From Stenopsyche tienmushanensis (Eukaryota; Arthropoda; Insecta; Trichoptera; Stenopsychidae), in the NCBI GenBank assembly GCA_008973525.1, contig WACJ01000226.1, forward strand, positions 434,001 to 498,000: a stretch of DNA of 64,000 nt, given 5' to 3'. Positions within the stretch are counted from its first letter, which is position 1; each line of letters opens with the position of its first letter. The notes beneath the pieces were generated by a model. The model saw only the letters and a program-made list of their open reading frames with translations. It did no database searches and had not been told where the DNA came from. Shown here piece by piece: positions 34,064-46,216 of this stretch. Position numbers and translations under genes: made by a program.

Positions 34064-35645
34064 CTTAAGGGGGGCAATCTCTTTACGAAGTTCAAAAAAA
34101 TCGTTTTTTTTTATTACGTATTTCGAAAGTATAATATATAGAGAGTATACTATAAAAGAGAAAAATTGGAATTTGAAATATTTACGAAGTTATAGCGCGT
34201 AATCAGGAGCACGCCGGAACCACTGTGAACTTAGGTGTTAAATTAGGTAGGAGCGTTTGGAGCTGAGCAACCTTTCTTTCACAAAACCTTTGTTTAAATC
34301 TTTTGTATCTTTAGTTTTATTAGAGATGATGTCCCTAAAAATATTTTAAGCAAAATTATCGTTATATTGCACTCTTATATCTGTAACTGTATGTATGCGA
34401 AATTAACGTTACTCGAAGCCAGTTTAACTCGATAGTTTGTCGTGTGTTTGAATTTTCAAAGCAAAAATGTCAAAATATCCTAATAAAGGAACGAAAGATA
34501 GAGAAGTTTGAGGAATTTAAAAACAAAGACATTATCATGGGAACATAGCTGGAGTCAAAAGCTGATGTAAATGGCAGAAATCTATGCCTTTAAAAAATAT
34601 TCAAAGCTTGGAGGCCTGGCTCCATTTTTTGGTCAAGAGATAAAACAGCATCTCTTACCAATTTATTAATATTTGTCTAGGGATGAATCATTTCAAAGAT
34701 GCTTGGATGGTTATACCCGAAATTCTAATAAACGTTTTAACTCGACGGTTCGGTGACTGGCTCCAAAGCACCTGCATTCCGGTATAAAAATGGGTGGAAT
34801 ATTAACGTACGTTGCTGCTGAAATATTTAATAACGACTACAACTTTATTTTGAAGTATAATAATGGCACCTACTGTAAAGCCTTTGCTGAAAACATTGCT
34901 GAAAGCGCGGGTAGCGAGGTAGAACCGTAATAGTCTTTCTGAGACAAAAGCAGCTCGCATAACTCGAAAACAATAGCTACTCGAAGATAATTAACATTTT
35001 AATAAAGCTAAAGATCTATTGTATGCATCTGGAATCACTAATTGATCTATGAGCTACAAAAATTGATAGTTTTATCGTATAGAATCTCTAAACGAGATTA
35101 TTTCGAAACTGCATTTTTAAAATGTTCGCCAGTTTTAACTTAAAAAATTGTCGACCGATCTGGCTGAAATTTAGCGATATTTTACACTATAATATTATCT
35201 AGTCAACCAAGCTAAATTTTTAAGGTTTTCGCGTAAATAAATTATTATTTTTGGGTAAAAATTATCAAGAAAATGGTAAAAAATATTAAAGTTTAACTAA
35301 GACCCAAAAAAAATTTTAATTTTATACTTTTTAAAATATTTATAGCTTGGTTGACTGCCTACGTATATTAAAAATCAAAAAATATTTATATTTTTGGTTT
35401 CAGTTCAACGGGAAACCTTCGACAAGTGGCGAGCCGTTTTATATCAAGAGAGAAGACGCCTAATAGAATACCTTATAACTCCGCCATTTTGTTTTTTGTT
35501 TTTAAAAAAATAAAATAGATTAGCACATTAAGGTTGTAATAAAATAATGTCAAAAGTTTAAAGTGGTACGATTATTTTATCATCTTTAAAAAAAATCATG
35601 AAAAACGACTCATTTTTGGGCGTCTAAAGGGATTGCCCCCCTTAA
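34064..35645 (+). mobile_element. 1.58-kb DNA transposon with Mutator-like transposase relic
   Basis: The segment starts CTTAAGGGGGGCAATCTC and ends with the inverse (GATTGCCCCCCTTAAG), perfect for 16 bases. TTAA is at the outer edge of both ends and may be the target duplication or part of the repeat. Inside, on the plus strand at about 34690-34925, frames give LQRCLDGYTRNSNKRFNSTV, APKHLHSGIKM, AAEIFNNDYNFIL and NGTYCKAFAENIAESAGSE. This order (CL-G-TQN-NESFN, a PK segment, a helix with FN-G, then G-NC) is that of the C-terminal half of the Mutator-like transposase proteins of arthropods. The catalytic N-terminal half is not recognisable. The right 600 bp is non-coding, AT-rich. Confidence 0.7.
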
Positions 35646-35659
35646 GGTGCCATAACCAT

Positions 35660-38600
35660 TATCGAATTTAAGTGATCATCTTGGAGATTTTTCATGGGGA
35701 ATGTTTTTTTAATGTGATAATTTCATTGCCTTTTGGATATGGCTGGTGATATTACCCTTGCCTTAAGTGGGGGCCCTTAAGGCAAGCTTTTAAAATCAAT
35801 CGATATCTCGATGAGCATCTTATAAATTTTTGATTGGATGAAATAAAAATTTAAACTAAAATATTATGCGCTAGACAACAAGCGTATACGGCAAAGATTT
35901 TACAGCCCTTATAATTCAAAGCATGGAAATGAAGACCCTTAATCAAAGTCGGAGGCGTATTAAAAATATTACATTTTTTATACGTCTTCGTCACTAATTT
36001 GTTTTTTCTCGAGGGTTTGATTAAACTTTGTTGAAGCGACGTATTCAAAGTGAAAACATTTTTTCGCAGAATGTTACCTATACAGCAAAATTTTGTAATT
36101 AACGAAGAATAAAAAATGGCCGGACAAACAAACCGAATAACAGAAAAGTCACCATAAAGGCTTTCATTTTGAAGCCCTACGAACACCTATTATTCACCCC
36201 TCAAACTTGCCTACGTAAGAAAGAGGGTGAAATTGCGTTACGTATACATATTGTGTTTTCACTCTTGAGTTTTGGTTCTATGAAATATTTCAATGTTTTC
36301 CCCAGCCTTTGATCTAAGACAATAAAATACAATATTTGTAGCCAGTATTAAAATTATGCTTTTTGTCTTTTTGATTGGCATTGTGAACAATAATTTTCAA
36401 TATGCTTAACTATTTTTCCTTTAATATCCACACACGTAGATCTACGTGAAGCTCTTGGGGGTGGAAAATTTCGCATGCGATGATATCACGTTGCCGTCCA
36501 ATTATACTAAAATATGGCTATTGAAATATGTTTATTTTTATGATGCAAAAATCACCCAGCCCGATTTAATTTTAATTTTCAAATCAAAAAAGCAAAGATT
36601 ATTGATATAAACCGGAGCTGAATCAAAAACCGATTTCTGATATAACCGTTAATTTAATCGAAACTAAAACCCAAACTGAACCTATTTAGAAATATCGTTT
36701 TTTTCGGTTCAGTACATGTTTTGCGCAAAATAATTATATTGTAATATTTATTCTATGTTTATCCCATTAATCGTCCTGTTAAAAAATACTTTAATCGCCC
36801 TACATGACAACTTTAAAATTATGAATATTTTTGGAAAGAAATTGCAAATTCATAAGCCCTTTGTAGAAGCAGAAATGGATTATGTTATTAATTATTTTTT
36901 CCGAATAACCTTATCACATGACCTACCCATATCGAGCACTAAATTTTCTAAACAAAGCTAAAATTTCAACATAGTGTAGTATGCTTTTTAAACATGTCTA
37001 CGCACATATCCATTTATATAATTAGGCTTTGTACATTTTCCATACGTGTTTGCTGATGCGGCAAACTCTTTGAGAAACTTTGGTTTAAGGGCTCTCGTCT
37101 TCATATATTTCTCGTCATATTGACAACGTCATTGTTCCATCGAGCAGTACATAGCTTGCCAAAAATTGTCTGAATATTGCTCGCAATTTCATAAAATCGT
37201 ATTAGTGAGTCCCCCTTCGAATATTAGTTCAAAATCTAATATTTCCATCAATTGCGTAATAACGTATTAATATAATATTTTTTTCAATATTATAACAAAA
37301 ATCCTTCAAAATTTTTGCTATAAATTTCAGCTCGACGTGAATATCGAGCTGAAAATATGATACGAGAGCTTATTGTCAGTAATAAAATGTGTGCATTGAA
37401 ATCAAATAATCCAATTACAATAAGTCTTCTCTAAGAATTGAAATTGCGAATATTTCTATTGTGTGTAATTCAAAATGAGATGCAAAGAATGGATATCGCT
37501 CCAAACTCTACGATAAGATTTTAAAACTACTCAATACGAAGAGAATACAATAAAATTGTGTACAGCTCTCATTTTAATATCAAATGTATTCTCTACAATT
37601 GATTTTGCAGGCAAAATAAATAAAAATATACCAATACCAAGCTTTTTAAAGAAGTCCCTGAAATACACGCAAATTAAATTTAAAAAATTCCATACAAATA
37701 TTTGTCAAACATAATATAGAATAGATCATATTTATTTTTACGTTATGATGAGGGGGAAATTAAAATACTTCATTTAAGGATTTTGCTGTTTTGAAAGTTT
37801 GCTGCTTATGCTTATTTTATTTGTTTTATTAATTTTTGGAATCATGTAATATAAGCAATCCTCAGAAAGAAGCGCCGGTTTCCTTTCGTAAATGTCGCAA
37901 AAATATAGGGTTCGCTTTCATCCTTTTTCAGTTTTACGATCTAAACACACCATACAGTCTCTATAATTCCTCCCTGATCTACTATAAATAAAATGAGGAC
38001 CTCCAGCTGACCGTTGATCGTGATCATTTGACGACAATCGTCTCAATTTGGACTTTGTAAACTCGCGAAAGTTAACAATAAGTTGCATCAACAATTATCA
38101 GCGAATTTTTTATGATTTATTGGTTTTCTATTTTTCTTGATTTCATATTCCTTGTATGAAATATAAGAGTTTACAATCGATGTTTCAAAACCCTAAAAAA
38201 ATAACTTCTTCCATCACTTCAGTCTTTCGCATGAAACAATATGATGTTGCGTATTAATCTGCCGTGTCCATACCGCCCATATTTTTAATTTAATCTAAAA
38301 TGACTACTGACTTGTTTATTAGCTCATCTTGATTAGATTGGTATGCTGTAATCCTTGCTATTTTTCTCATTGGGAAGATTTGATTGGGACGTTTATGAAT
38401 GCTTTGTACTGAGCATTGTAGCTATTATTTTGTCTCGCTAAGCCAATACTAAAAAATCTGCTTGCTACGAAAAAAATGCTATCTTTCGTTCCACAGCTAA
38501 TCTAGTTTTTTTTAAAATATGTTTAGGTAAACCCTTTCTGTAGATCATTATTCCTCTGAACAAATTATTTTCCATATTCCAGATGACAAATTAATGATCA

Positions 38601-38850
38601 AACAATAAGATGGTATTTTTAGAGTATTCACTTGATTCTTGCATTTAAAAAAATATCAAAATCTTATTTGAGGTTCTTAAAAACTGCCCGAGAAAAAACC
38701 AGCCACACGTAGTGGCCATAGGAGTTGGTGGTAAAAAATCTTCGATCACAACGTGTGGCCATAGGAGTTGTAAGGGTTAAAACATTACGTTAGTCTTCAT
38801 CATATCCCTTGTAGAAAAGATGATTGGATTCAATGTAATGCAGAAAGCCC
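35660..38850. other. AT-rich stretch; R3-like trace at 36600-36720
   Basis: A diverged R3 terminus is suggested by AACCGGAGCTGAATCAAAAA and TTTTTTCGGTTCAG (36611-36715). A 111-codon minus-strand frame at 35851-36186 (MFVGLQNESLYGDFSVIRF...) has no homology I recognise. A near-palindrome CACGTAGATCTACGTG lies at 36434. Two imperfect copies of CGTAGTGGCCATAGGAGTTG lie at 38708 and 38752. Nothing else. Confidence 0.35.
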
Positions 38851-38859
38851 TTCTGGACA

Positions 38860-38950
38860 CCCTGCGAGTCACCCAGTTTACTGAGCGTTCAAAATTAACC
38901 TTAGAATTCATGCTATCTTCAATATGAGATGAATATATGATATAGAAGAA
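38860..38950 (-). repeat. Repeat R5, diverged copy
   Basis: The minus strand has ATTCATCTCATATTGAAGAT and TTTTGAACGCTCAG in the same order and spacing as 23520-23620, where they read ATTCATCTCATATTGAAGGT and CTTTGAACGCCCA. Confidence 0.5.
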
Positions 38951-39224
38951 ATGGATGTAATGCTTTTCTATGAATAAATATTGAAGAGGTCCTTGTAGAA
39001 AGACACGAATCATTAATTTAGTTTGGTCCTTGGCCTTGCAAACTGCTAGTCAAAAACAGAACTAATACGTCGTTCTTTAAAATAGGGGTTTCTTTCATCA
39101 CTTTCATTTGAAATTAATACAGAAACTCCTTGCGTTTCAGGCGTTTTTTTAAGTTTCGGCAACTGCTCGATTATCACATTTTTAATCCCTATTAGTTTGA
39201 TGTTTTCATCTTCTAGAATCAAGT

Positions 39225-39520
39225 TTAGTATCGCAAAGGAAGCCACCTTATTTTATCCTGCTTTCTATTTTTCAACCCCTTACTAATTGCTCTATTAATA
39301 CAATCACAGACTTGCTTAAAATAGACATCGTCTTGCTGAAAATAGTCATCAGACACGTCAATATGATTCAATTGTGATCCTAAAAAATCGTATAAAAGTT
39401 GATTGATATCGGTCAGCATCTTTGAAGAAACGTGGCCTAATGATTCCATTTGCCCAAAATGTGCTCCAAACAGTATTTTTTTTCATCGTTCTTGAATAGC
39501 ACGAAGATTTTCATCAAAAA
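39225..39520 (-). pseudogene. Tc1/mariner-superfamily transposase fragment (VTVWC type), second copy
   Basis: Minus-strand frames read DENLRAIQER, NTVWSTFWANGIIRP, then FLGSQLNHIDVSDDYFQQDD and, after unrelated-looking residues, IRWLPLRYC. This corresponds to the conserved order of the family seen at 18.7 kb: a (KV)TVWC-FWA-GIIGP core, an ID--D-WFQQDGA motif with the second catalytic aspartate, and an IDWPPRSCDL motif. The aspartate of QQDD is kept, but the first and third catalytic residues are not visible. The DNA around CGAGAGATCCATT and TTTTGGGCAAA matches the plus strand at 18730-18830. Confidence 0.75.
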
Positions 39521-39524
39521 ATTT

Positions 39525-40930
39525 TGCTTAAAAATGGATCTCTCGTTTGTTGTTCAATAAGAATGTAAACGCGTTTTTGCAATGTCCATAGTTGAATTTG
39601 TACTACCTTCTACTGAAACAAAACGATGTCATTTGAAAAGACGTTCAAACATTATATAGTGCTGACATCAAGGCGTCGTATTTGGATGACCCTTTATAGT
39701 TATTAAAACCGAGCGAAAGCATTACTGCAGATTTTCTTTCTGTTTCATTTGGATGCTTAACTTTTAATTTCTCGCTTAATCTGTCCGATTGTCGACTGTT
39801 AACATCTGATAATTGAAGCCTATATAAAGTAAGAATGGACCATGAAATAATCAGAAATTCTGTTACATCCTCCATATGTCCTATTGTGTCATTTCTTCGA
39901 TTACTTTCTCTTTAGTCAAAATCGACTTGAACGGATTTTCCTTTGAGTCGAGCCGATTTTTTTGTCGTTTTTACGACAAAAAACTGGAATATTTTTATTT
40001 TCTTTTGGAAATAAAAATAGCACAAGAAAGATGAAAAGCTCTTTCTAATAATAATACCCCTGTAAAAGATCTGAGACATAAATAAATATATAAATGTGGT
40101 ATTTATAAGATATTTATATAATATCTATTTACAGGTCTCTAAAATGAATGTCGGCAATAACATCGTCGCGGTACACTGCCATTTTGATTACTTACAATAT
40201 CAAAACAACAAAATGAACAAGAAACAGCTTTGTAGTTATAATTACTCAAATAATGTCGCTGCCTCCCTTACTAATACATATGTGACCTCCCGGACTACAC
40301 TTGAAAAAATAATTTGAGGACATTCATTCTGAAGACTATTCCATTACTTGTTATGATGCAATCAGTTGACCACCACCGCGTGAGATCAACCAAATAATAG
40401 CATATTATCTGCAAAAAGACAGTTCACATTGCAAGGTCGATGCGGGCATTTAAAAATATTACTAAGAAATTCGATATGAATTTATTCAAGCGTCACGTTA
40501 TCTTTGCTTAAAGTCTTCGCCCCTCTTTCATCTATTCGTTTTTCCACATGACATTCTGATTTACTCCAAATTAACACATATTTATTTTCCACCTCTGCAA
40601 AATATGATGATATGATGAATATGAGTGACTCAAAAGATTTTAGCAGGTTTAGAGCTATAAAAGGGATTCATTCCCAATTCGTTTGTATTTAAACATTCAA
40701 TCGTTTGAATTATCAGCAATAGATAAAAATGCATGAACTACTATTGAAAATTATAAGATCTTTTAAAATAATGAAAATATCTTTGGTCATAGGAGTTGAA
40801 AGGGTTAATTGTATGTAATGTACTACGATTAATGTCAATAACAGTTTCATGCTTTAGTATCAAATAAAATAAGCATGATAAATATAAATAAGATAAGACA
40901 AGTAGGTCCATATATAGGAGGCGAAATGAA
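39525..40930. other. No confirmed feature; unidentified minus-strand frame at 39645-39875
   Basis: A 76-codon minus-strand frame (MEDVTEFLIISWS..., with VNSRQSDRLSEKLKVKHPNE) lies upstream of the transposase fragment and could be its N-terminal part or a different insertion. I recognise no helix-turn-helix in it. A second frame at 39046-39246, downstream, is equally unidentified. The rest is AT-rich DNA. Confidence 0.3.
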
Positions 40931-40940
40931 ATCAAATACA

Positions 40941-41490
40941 GGATATTGACTTGACACTTATTGGCGGGAAGTTTGGGAGTTTCAGGCTTAAAAACATAAC
41001 ACTAGAAAATAAATTAAAAATCTGGGAATCCCCGTCTGGGTTCAAAGCAAATATATAGGAAAAGATAAACTAAATAAATGGCTTAAGACATGCTAAGCTG
41101 AAATTTAAGTTGATAACTGTATTAATCTGAAGTGTTAATTTAACAGATCAATTAAAATAATGAACAAAGACCAAAGATTACAGTATTATCAGTGGGATAC
41201 AATATAACAAAATCTGCATAAGAATGTTGAATGTCACATACAAGGACGATTCAAATATAACCCGAAATTTTACTATACAAATTTATTAGTGACTGGATTC
41301 ATTAAGAAGTTTCCTATACGAAGGAATATATTTTTCTAATGAAGGAAACTAAATTTTTAATGTAAAATTCCTGGTTATATAATATGTTACGCAAAAATAA
41401 CGGTTTTACCAGTTAACGGTTCAGTTCCAGATCGTAGCACAGCTTTTTTGCTAATATCAAAAAAAAATACTAAATCGGTTTCGGATGCGG
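40941..41490 (+). repeat. Repeat R3, long copy
   Basis: Aligns with 49466-49905: both start with a TATTGACTTGA motif, share AAAATCTGGGA, TACAGTATTATCAG and GAATGTC, and end with the ACCGGTT-type terminus (CAAAAATAACGGTTTTACC at 41393). It is interrupted or diverged between 41260 and 41390. Confidence 0.65.
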
Positions 41491-42089
41491 ACATTCTACT
41501 TACCGATAATTATATGCAATTTATTGCACAAAGCATACATATAATACTATAGTATTTAATATAATTATATCGTGTGGTTTTATACTTGCATACTATGAGT
41601 GCAATTAATATATGGTGTTTTTCTTTAAGTATGCAAATATAAAGATACAAACAAACTACATGCTAAAATCTTTGTATGCGTGAAGGGCACAAGGTTTCTA
41701 ATTACGTTGAGTATATTCTAAAGGGAGGAAGTTGAAATAATAGACACATACAAAATTTCGTTTGCAGAAGAATAACAAGTACTATAAATTAGCTAGCATT
41801 GTTTACAAAAGTGCATATTTGGTGTAATTTATTCCCCCATACATAAGACAATTTAGCTTATATTTTTGCATTAAAATAATTATTAATTGCATTAATGATA
41901 CAGCCGTTCTTGTATATATTTAACCGTCTGCTTTATTTTTATCTTAAGAATTTGGTTAGATATTTTTGTCTACGCTTTGTCATTCGTATATCTTATTTTC
42001 ACAGCATGAATGAGAAATAACGCCAAAGAATACAACGGAAAAATATAAGGGATGCTTGTTAGAGGCCAATCTTATCATTTTTACTCATG

Positions 42090-42290
42090 TTGGATCATCA
42101 TCACCATATGTGGTCGCCCATTATCACACTGAAAGATATATACTTCTCCATTCACAAACTTCAGTATGTCAAGTTCAAGGCAGTTTATTTATAATTTAAT
42201 AACTCATCGTAATATGTCGTAATGTTTGGACCCGTAATTGTTTCATTATATCACAGAAGCTCTAACAAAGAATACTATTAATATATCCGT
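42090..42290 (-). pseudogene. Possible Tc1/mariner transposase scrap
   Basis: On the minus strand VYIFQCDNGRPHMV resembles the second catalytic motif (F-QDNARPH) of Tc1-type transposases, preceded at about the expected distance by a NSDGYINSIL piece like the family's G---A--YI-EIL helix. Everything else is unreadable, so this may be coincidence. Confidence 0.3.
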
Positions 42291-42639
42291 CGGAATTCAC
42301 ACAATTACCTTCTTCGGTGGATATCATCTTTCGAAATTGTTACTTGGGATTGCTTTGGCATATGTTAATACTTTTTTTTAATGCAAATCGTCATTAGCCA
42401 TTCACACATGTTAAATTATTACATTGATCCAAATATCGTACTTTGGGACCAGCCTAACGCAATGCTTCAACAAGGTCGGTTTGGGGTGGCCTTTTTAGCA
42501 GTTCCTTTTATGTGACTATTGCCAACCATTTTAACTTTGGCCAACCAAAGCGGTCTGTACGCCAATGGACCCAGAGGTGCTTTCCCTTTTGAAATGAGAA
42601 GACGCCATTAATTGATCGCATTGTACATATCGCCAAGAA

Positions 42640-43760
42640 TTCAATCGTCCAAGGCTCCAAAATTTTTCGGCTTACCAAAGATACACAAACCAGGCATGCC
42701 AATTAGACCCATCATCAGCGCCAGAGGTTCCCCCACACAAGGTTTAGCTAAATATTAAGTCAGATACTATCAGCCAATTGTGGAAAGCGCAATGTCGTAT
42801 AATAAAAACTCTCAAGAAAATCTGAAAATAATACAACCGCTGAAACACGACGAGGAGCTTTGATGTAACTTCACTGTTCACCAATATTTCTATAAAGGAA
42901 ACCTTGAAGTATATTGAAGAGATACAAGGTCCCCGAGCACATTTTGAACCTAACTGAGCACTGTCTCACATCAACTTACTTTCTGTATGATGGAGCGCTC
43001 TGTAAACAGACCAGTGGTGCACTAATGGGATCTCCTCTATCTCCGGGTATTGCTAACATATTTATGACTGAATTTGAGGAAAAAGTTCTAGAAGAAACCC
43101 CCCTAAAACCAGAAATGTGGCTGAGACATGTAGATGACATTCTCATCATTTGACCACACGGACAGGCTGAGCTTCTTAAACTCCTCACTTTCCTCAACTC
43201 CAGAACTAAGAACATACAATTCACCATTGAAATAGAAGAAAGCAACAGAATCCCATTTCTGGATACATGCGCTATAAAAAATCCTGAGGGATCTTTCGGT
43301 CACACAGCCTTCAGAAAAAGCACGCACACCAACAGATATCTTCATTCCACTTCTTACCACCATCCTAGGCAGATCAACTCTGTCATTAAAGCACTCATAG
43401 ATAGAGCGTTCGGATTGACAGACAGCAGTCACGTAGAAGATGAAATAAAGAAAGGAAGGATATTCTTTGAGTCAAATTAAAAACACCAATAAAAAACCTC
43501 GAGATCCACCCACCGATACGGAAAAACACATCATTCTTCCTTACGTAAAAGGCACGACTGATACCATCAGCCGTATACTCTGAAAACACGGCATTAACAC
43601 AACCTTTGAAATGGGGAAGAAGATAGGAAGTCTCTTGCCCAATAAAAAGGATATGGCGAAAAACGAAAGTCAGGGAATATAAGAGATCCCATGCGCAGAC
43701 TGTGAGATGTCATACATTGGATAAACCAATAGACAAATCGCCCACAGAGTAAGCCTTTTA
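42640..43760 (+). pseudogene. Penelope-like element: decayed reverse transcriptase plus GIY-YIG trace
   Basis: Plus-strand frames give KFFGLPKIHKPGMPIRPIIS and RGSPTQGLAKYL (N-terminal RT motifs), VTSLFTNISIKE-like sequence, then an open stretch (42914-43153) with GALMGSPLSPGIANIFMTEF and LRHVDDILII, then IPFLDTCAIK and RKSTHTNRYLHSTSYHHPRQ. The catalytic motif reads HVDD where the family has YVDD. Near 43660-43740 a separate piece reads EIPCADCEMSYIG and TNRQIAHRV, matching the GIY-YIG endonuclease joined to RT in Penelope elements; its GIY is broken by a stop. Several stops and frameshifts. No terminal repeats were found. Confidence 0.85.
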
Positions 43761-43767
43761 TATACAT

Positions 43768-43862
43768 CTGGACCTCGTATAACATTTTAGAAACCTTGTT
43801 TAAATAAAGCGTGTTAAATCAAAGCCGTGTTGTATAATGTCAGTGTTATACGAGGTCAAGGT
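43768..43862 (+). repeat. Short pogo/Tigger-like MITE
   Basis: About 95 bp with inverted ends: CTGGACCTCGTATAACATT at the left and TGTTATACGAGGTCAAGGTG at the right. The core CCTCGTATAACA is an exact inverted match. It directly follows the Penelope remnant. The right half matches 32766-32825. Confidence 0.65.
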
Positions 43863-43869
43863 GTAATTA

Positions 43870-45775
43870 TCTATTTTCTATCATATTTCATGATTTATGC
43901 TAAAGGCTCGTACATCATAACTAGAAAAAAACACATAATTCCATCTTTACATAATGGTGCACCATAAATTAGCCATCTACTGCAGAAACTCTCATTCATT
44001 TCCATTTAAGGATTATATCCATGATATCTAATTCAGACATATCATCGAGGTAAACTAGACGTTGAAGTGGTATTTTCGATTTGTATGCAAATTTAAAAGA
44101 TTTAACGATTGCTTTACTGGTTATTTCTATTTTTTAAAAAGCTATGCTATAAAAGCGTATAGAAGATGTCGATAGATATTTTTCTGCCTTGCCTTTGGTC
44201 TGCATCTTCATTAGATAAAGATACATTTGGACACATTATTAAAAAAAATCTATTATTTAAACGCTCGAAGAACAACTGAGAATCAAATCTATGTGAGTGG
44301 GAATTATTGTAACAGAATGGAAATTATTATAACAAAACTTCAGTCAAAAATATATATAACACGATAATCGTCGTTACTATATCTTTGCTTTTTCCCGACA
44401 ACGTCGCTCCCCCTAAAAATATCATAATAAAACAGGCGTTGTATAAAGTGTATTGGATAACCATTGAATGTTTCGCACATAGCCTGGTCACAGACTGGTC
44501 TTCTTATGAATGAATTGATTTCGTAACTGTCCCATCACTTTTTTATGATACTGTTATGTTGATCAAATGTCGCCTTTTACAGTTGGTCGTTTTAAAGCTG
44601 GCCATATATTTTGTTGTTTAGACTCCACATTGGCCCGAGAGTCCATAGAATCCGTTGAAATTGAAGTTGTCCATATATTTGGACCATGTACGTAATAAAA
44701 TGATATACTAAATAATTCAATAATTTTAATTATCTCCCCATTTGAGCTCTTCTATTCGAGGCTACCCCCGAAGAGACGAACCGCCGTCGAGAATTGAGAA
44801 CCGGATGTTTTCTTCTTGAAAGCGGGTACGTTTGCCATTTATCGGCACTGAGATCATTATCGAGGATAATAGTAAGAGGCGTCCGGTACTTCTAATGACC
44901 CCACGGCGCAGTCTCTGCGGCCGAATAAAGCGACAGTCGGAGATTGTCACAGTGGCGAAGGCAACGAAATAGTGGCTCGATAAGTCCACCAAGATCCTCG
45001 AAGCGTTACAATACTAAAATCAAATATTAAATGGTAAAAAATGAAACGACCCCTTTGGACATCATACAGAAAAATATGAAATAAATATAATATTCCCAAG
45101 AATAAATGTTTGCTAAGTAAACAAATATTTTTGGGAGTTTCAAAATTTTCTCGTACACCTTTATTTGCTTTTTGCAATCCTTTATTTGCACAAGACTACT
45201 TCAAATACGGGCTGTAAATCTAAATTTAGAAGCCTCCGTCGTCCATCAGATTAAGACTAATGCAAACTGTTCCCTATGCAATTCATCAGCGTTCATACGA
45301 ATTTTTGGCGTACAGTTTTAATTAAAAACGTGTATTCGACTCTCACCAAATGAGGTCTTTCGGCGTTTTGTTCTATTTAAAAATTGACGCTGTCATCTGC
45401 ATACTATTTTGATTGCTTTTAATTTACAACACGTAACATTCTGAATGTGGAGCTGGACACGCAAAGTCTACCCACTATTGTAGGAATGGTAACGTTGAAG
45501 CATTCAAGAATGAAAGTTACAGACAGATGTGTCCAGTAATGGAGTATCAAATTGCAGACCAGGTCAAAAGCCCCTCGGAACGACAGACCGCAATTCCTGA
45601 ATAGAACCCGGGCAATCATAGCTGTTGCCAACCATAAATTAATTATAACACTGTCGATTCCGTTCTGCGTGTTTACGATCCGATTCGATAAATTGGATCG
45701 CAATCTGCACGGGTGCAAAATAATATAAACAGATTTTCAATGCATACAGATTAGAGAACGATAATATTAGACTAA
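43870..45775. other. No recognised gene; GC-richer patch at 44740-45010
   Basis: The patch 44740-45010 is markedly richer in G+C than its surroundings, and one plus frame reads KRRPVLLMTPRRSLCGRIKR with regular codons before a stop. I do not recognise it. At 45419-45718 a 99-codon minus-strand frame lies opposite a plus-strand reading with FKNESYRQMCPVMEYQIADQ. Neither is identified. Both could be relics of unrecognised mobile elements or single exons. Confidence 0.3.
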
Positions 45776-45780
45776 CCCTT

Positions 45781-45951
45781 AGGCCCGATCCACACTATGG
45801 TGCCGGTAACGGTTCGATCTCGCTCCGGTCAAATATTCTCATACAAAAAAGGGAAACGGGTTAGTGTGAATACTCTGATTGTTTCTTGTGTAAGAATATT
45901 TGATCGAAGCGAGATCGAACCGTCAACGGCACCATAGTGTGGAACGGGCTT
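45781..45951. repeat. Palindromic MITE, 171 bp
   Basis: The left 65 bp, starting AGGCCCGATCCACACTATGG and passing GGTTCGATCTCGCT, is repeated in inverted form at the right, ending CCATAGTGTGGAACGGGCTT, with about 88% identity by eye. The 40-bp centre is unpaired. The single strand would fold into one long hairpin. No target duplication could be assigned, and no second copy is in the window. Confidence 0.75.
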
Positions 45952-46216
45952 TATAGTGCTAAGATACGATATATCGTCGATGGTGAAACTAACGAGGACT
46001 GCGAACAACGATCGCGATTGGCTCATTGATGACTTCAAAATACTAGAATACGAATACATAATTTCTGTGCGTCAGGGTATCAGTGCTCATTATAATGCAT
46101 CTTGCTTATAAGTTAACGCGATCAAGCAAGAGTGAGGAAGATTGCAAACAAATTTCCGTCAAAATACAGCGTGACAGCCAAAGGGTCATATGCCTGAAGA
46201 AAATTCCATTTATCCA

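Noticed and set aside
43103..43432. 109-codon minus-strand frame
   Set aside because: Antisense shadow of the Penelope-like reverse transcriptase, which is on the plus strand.
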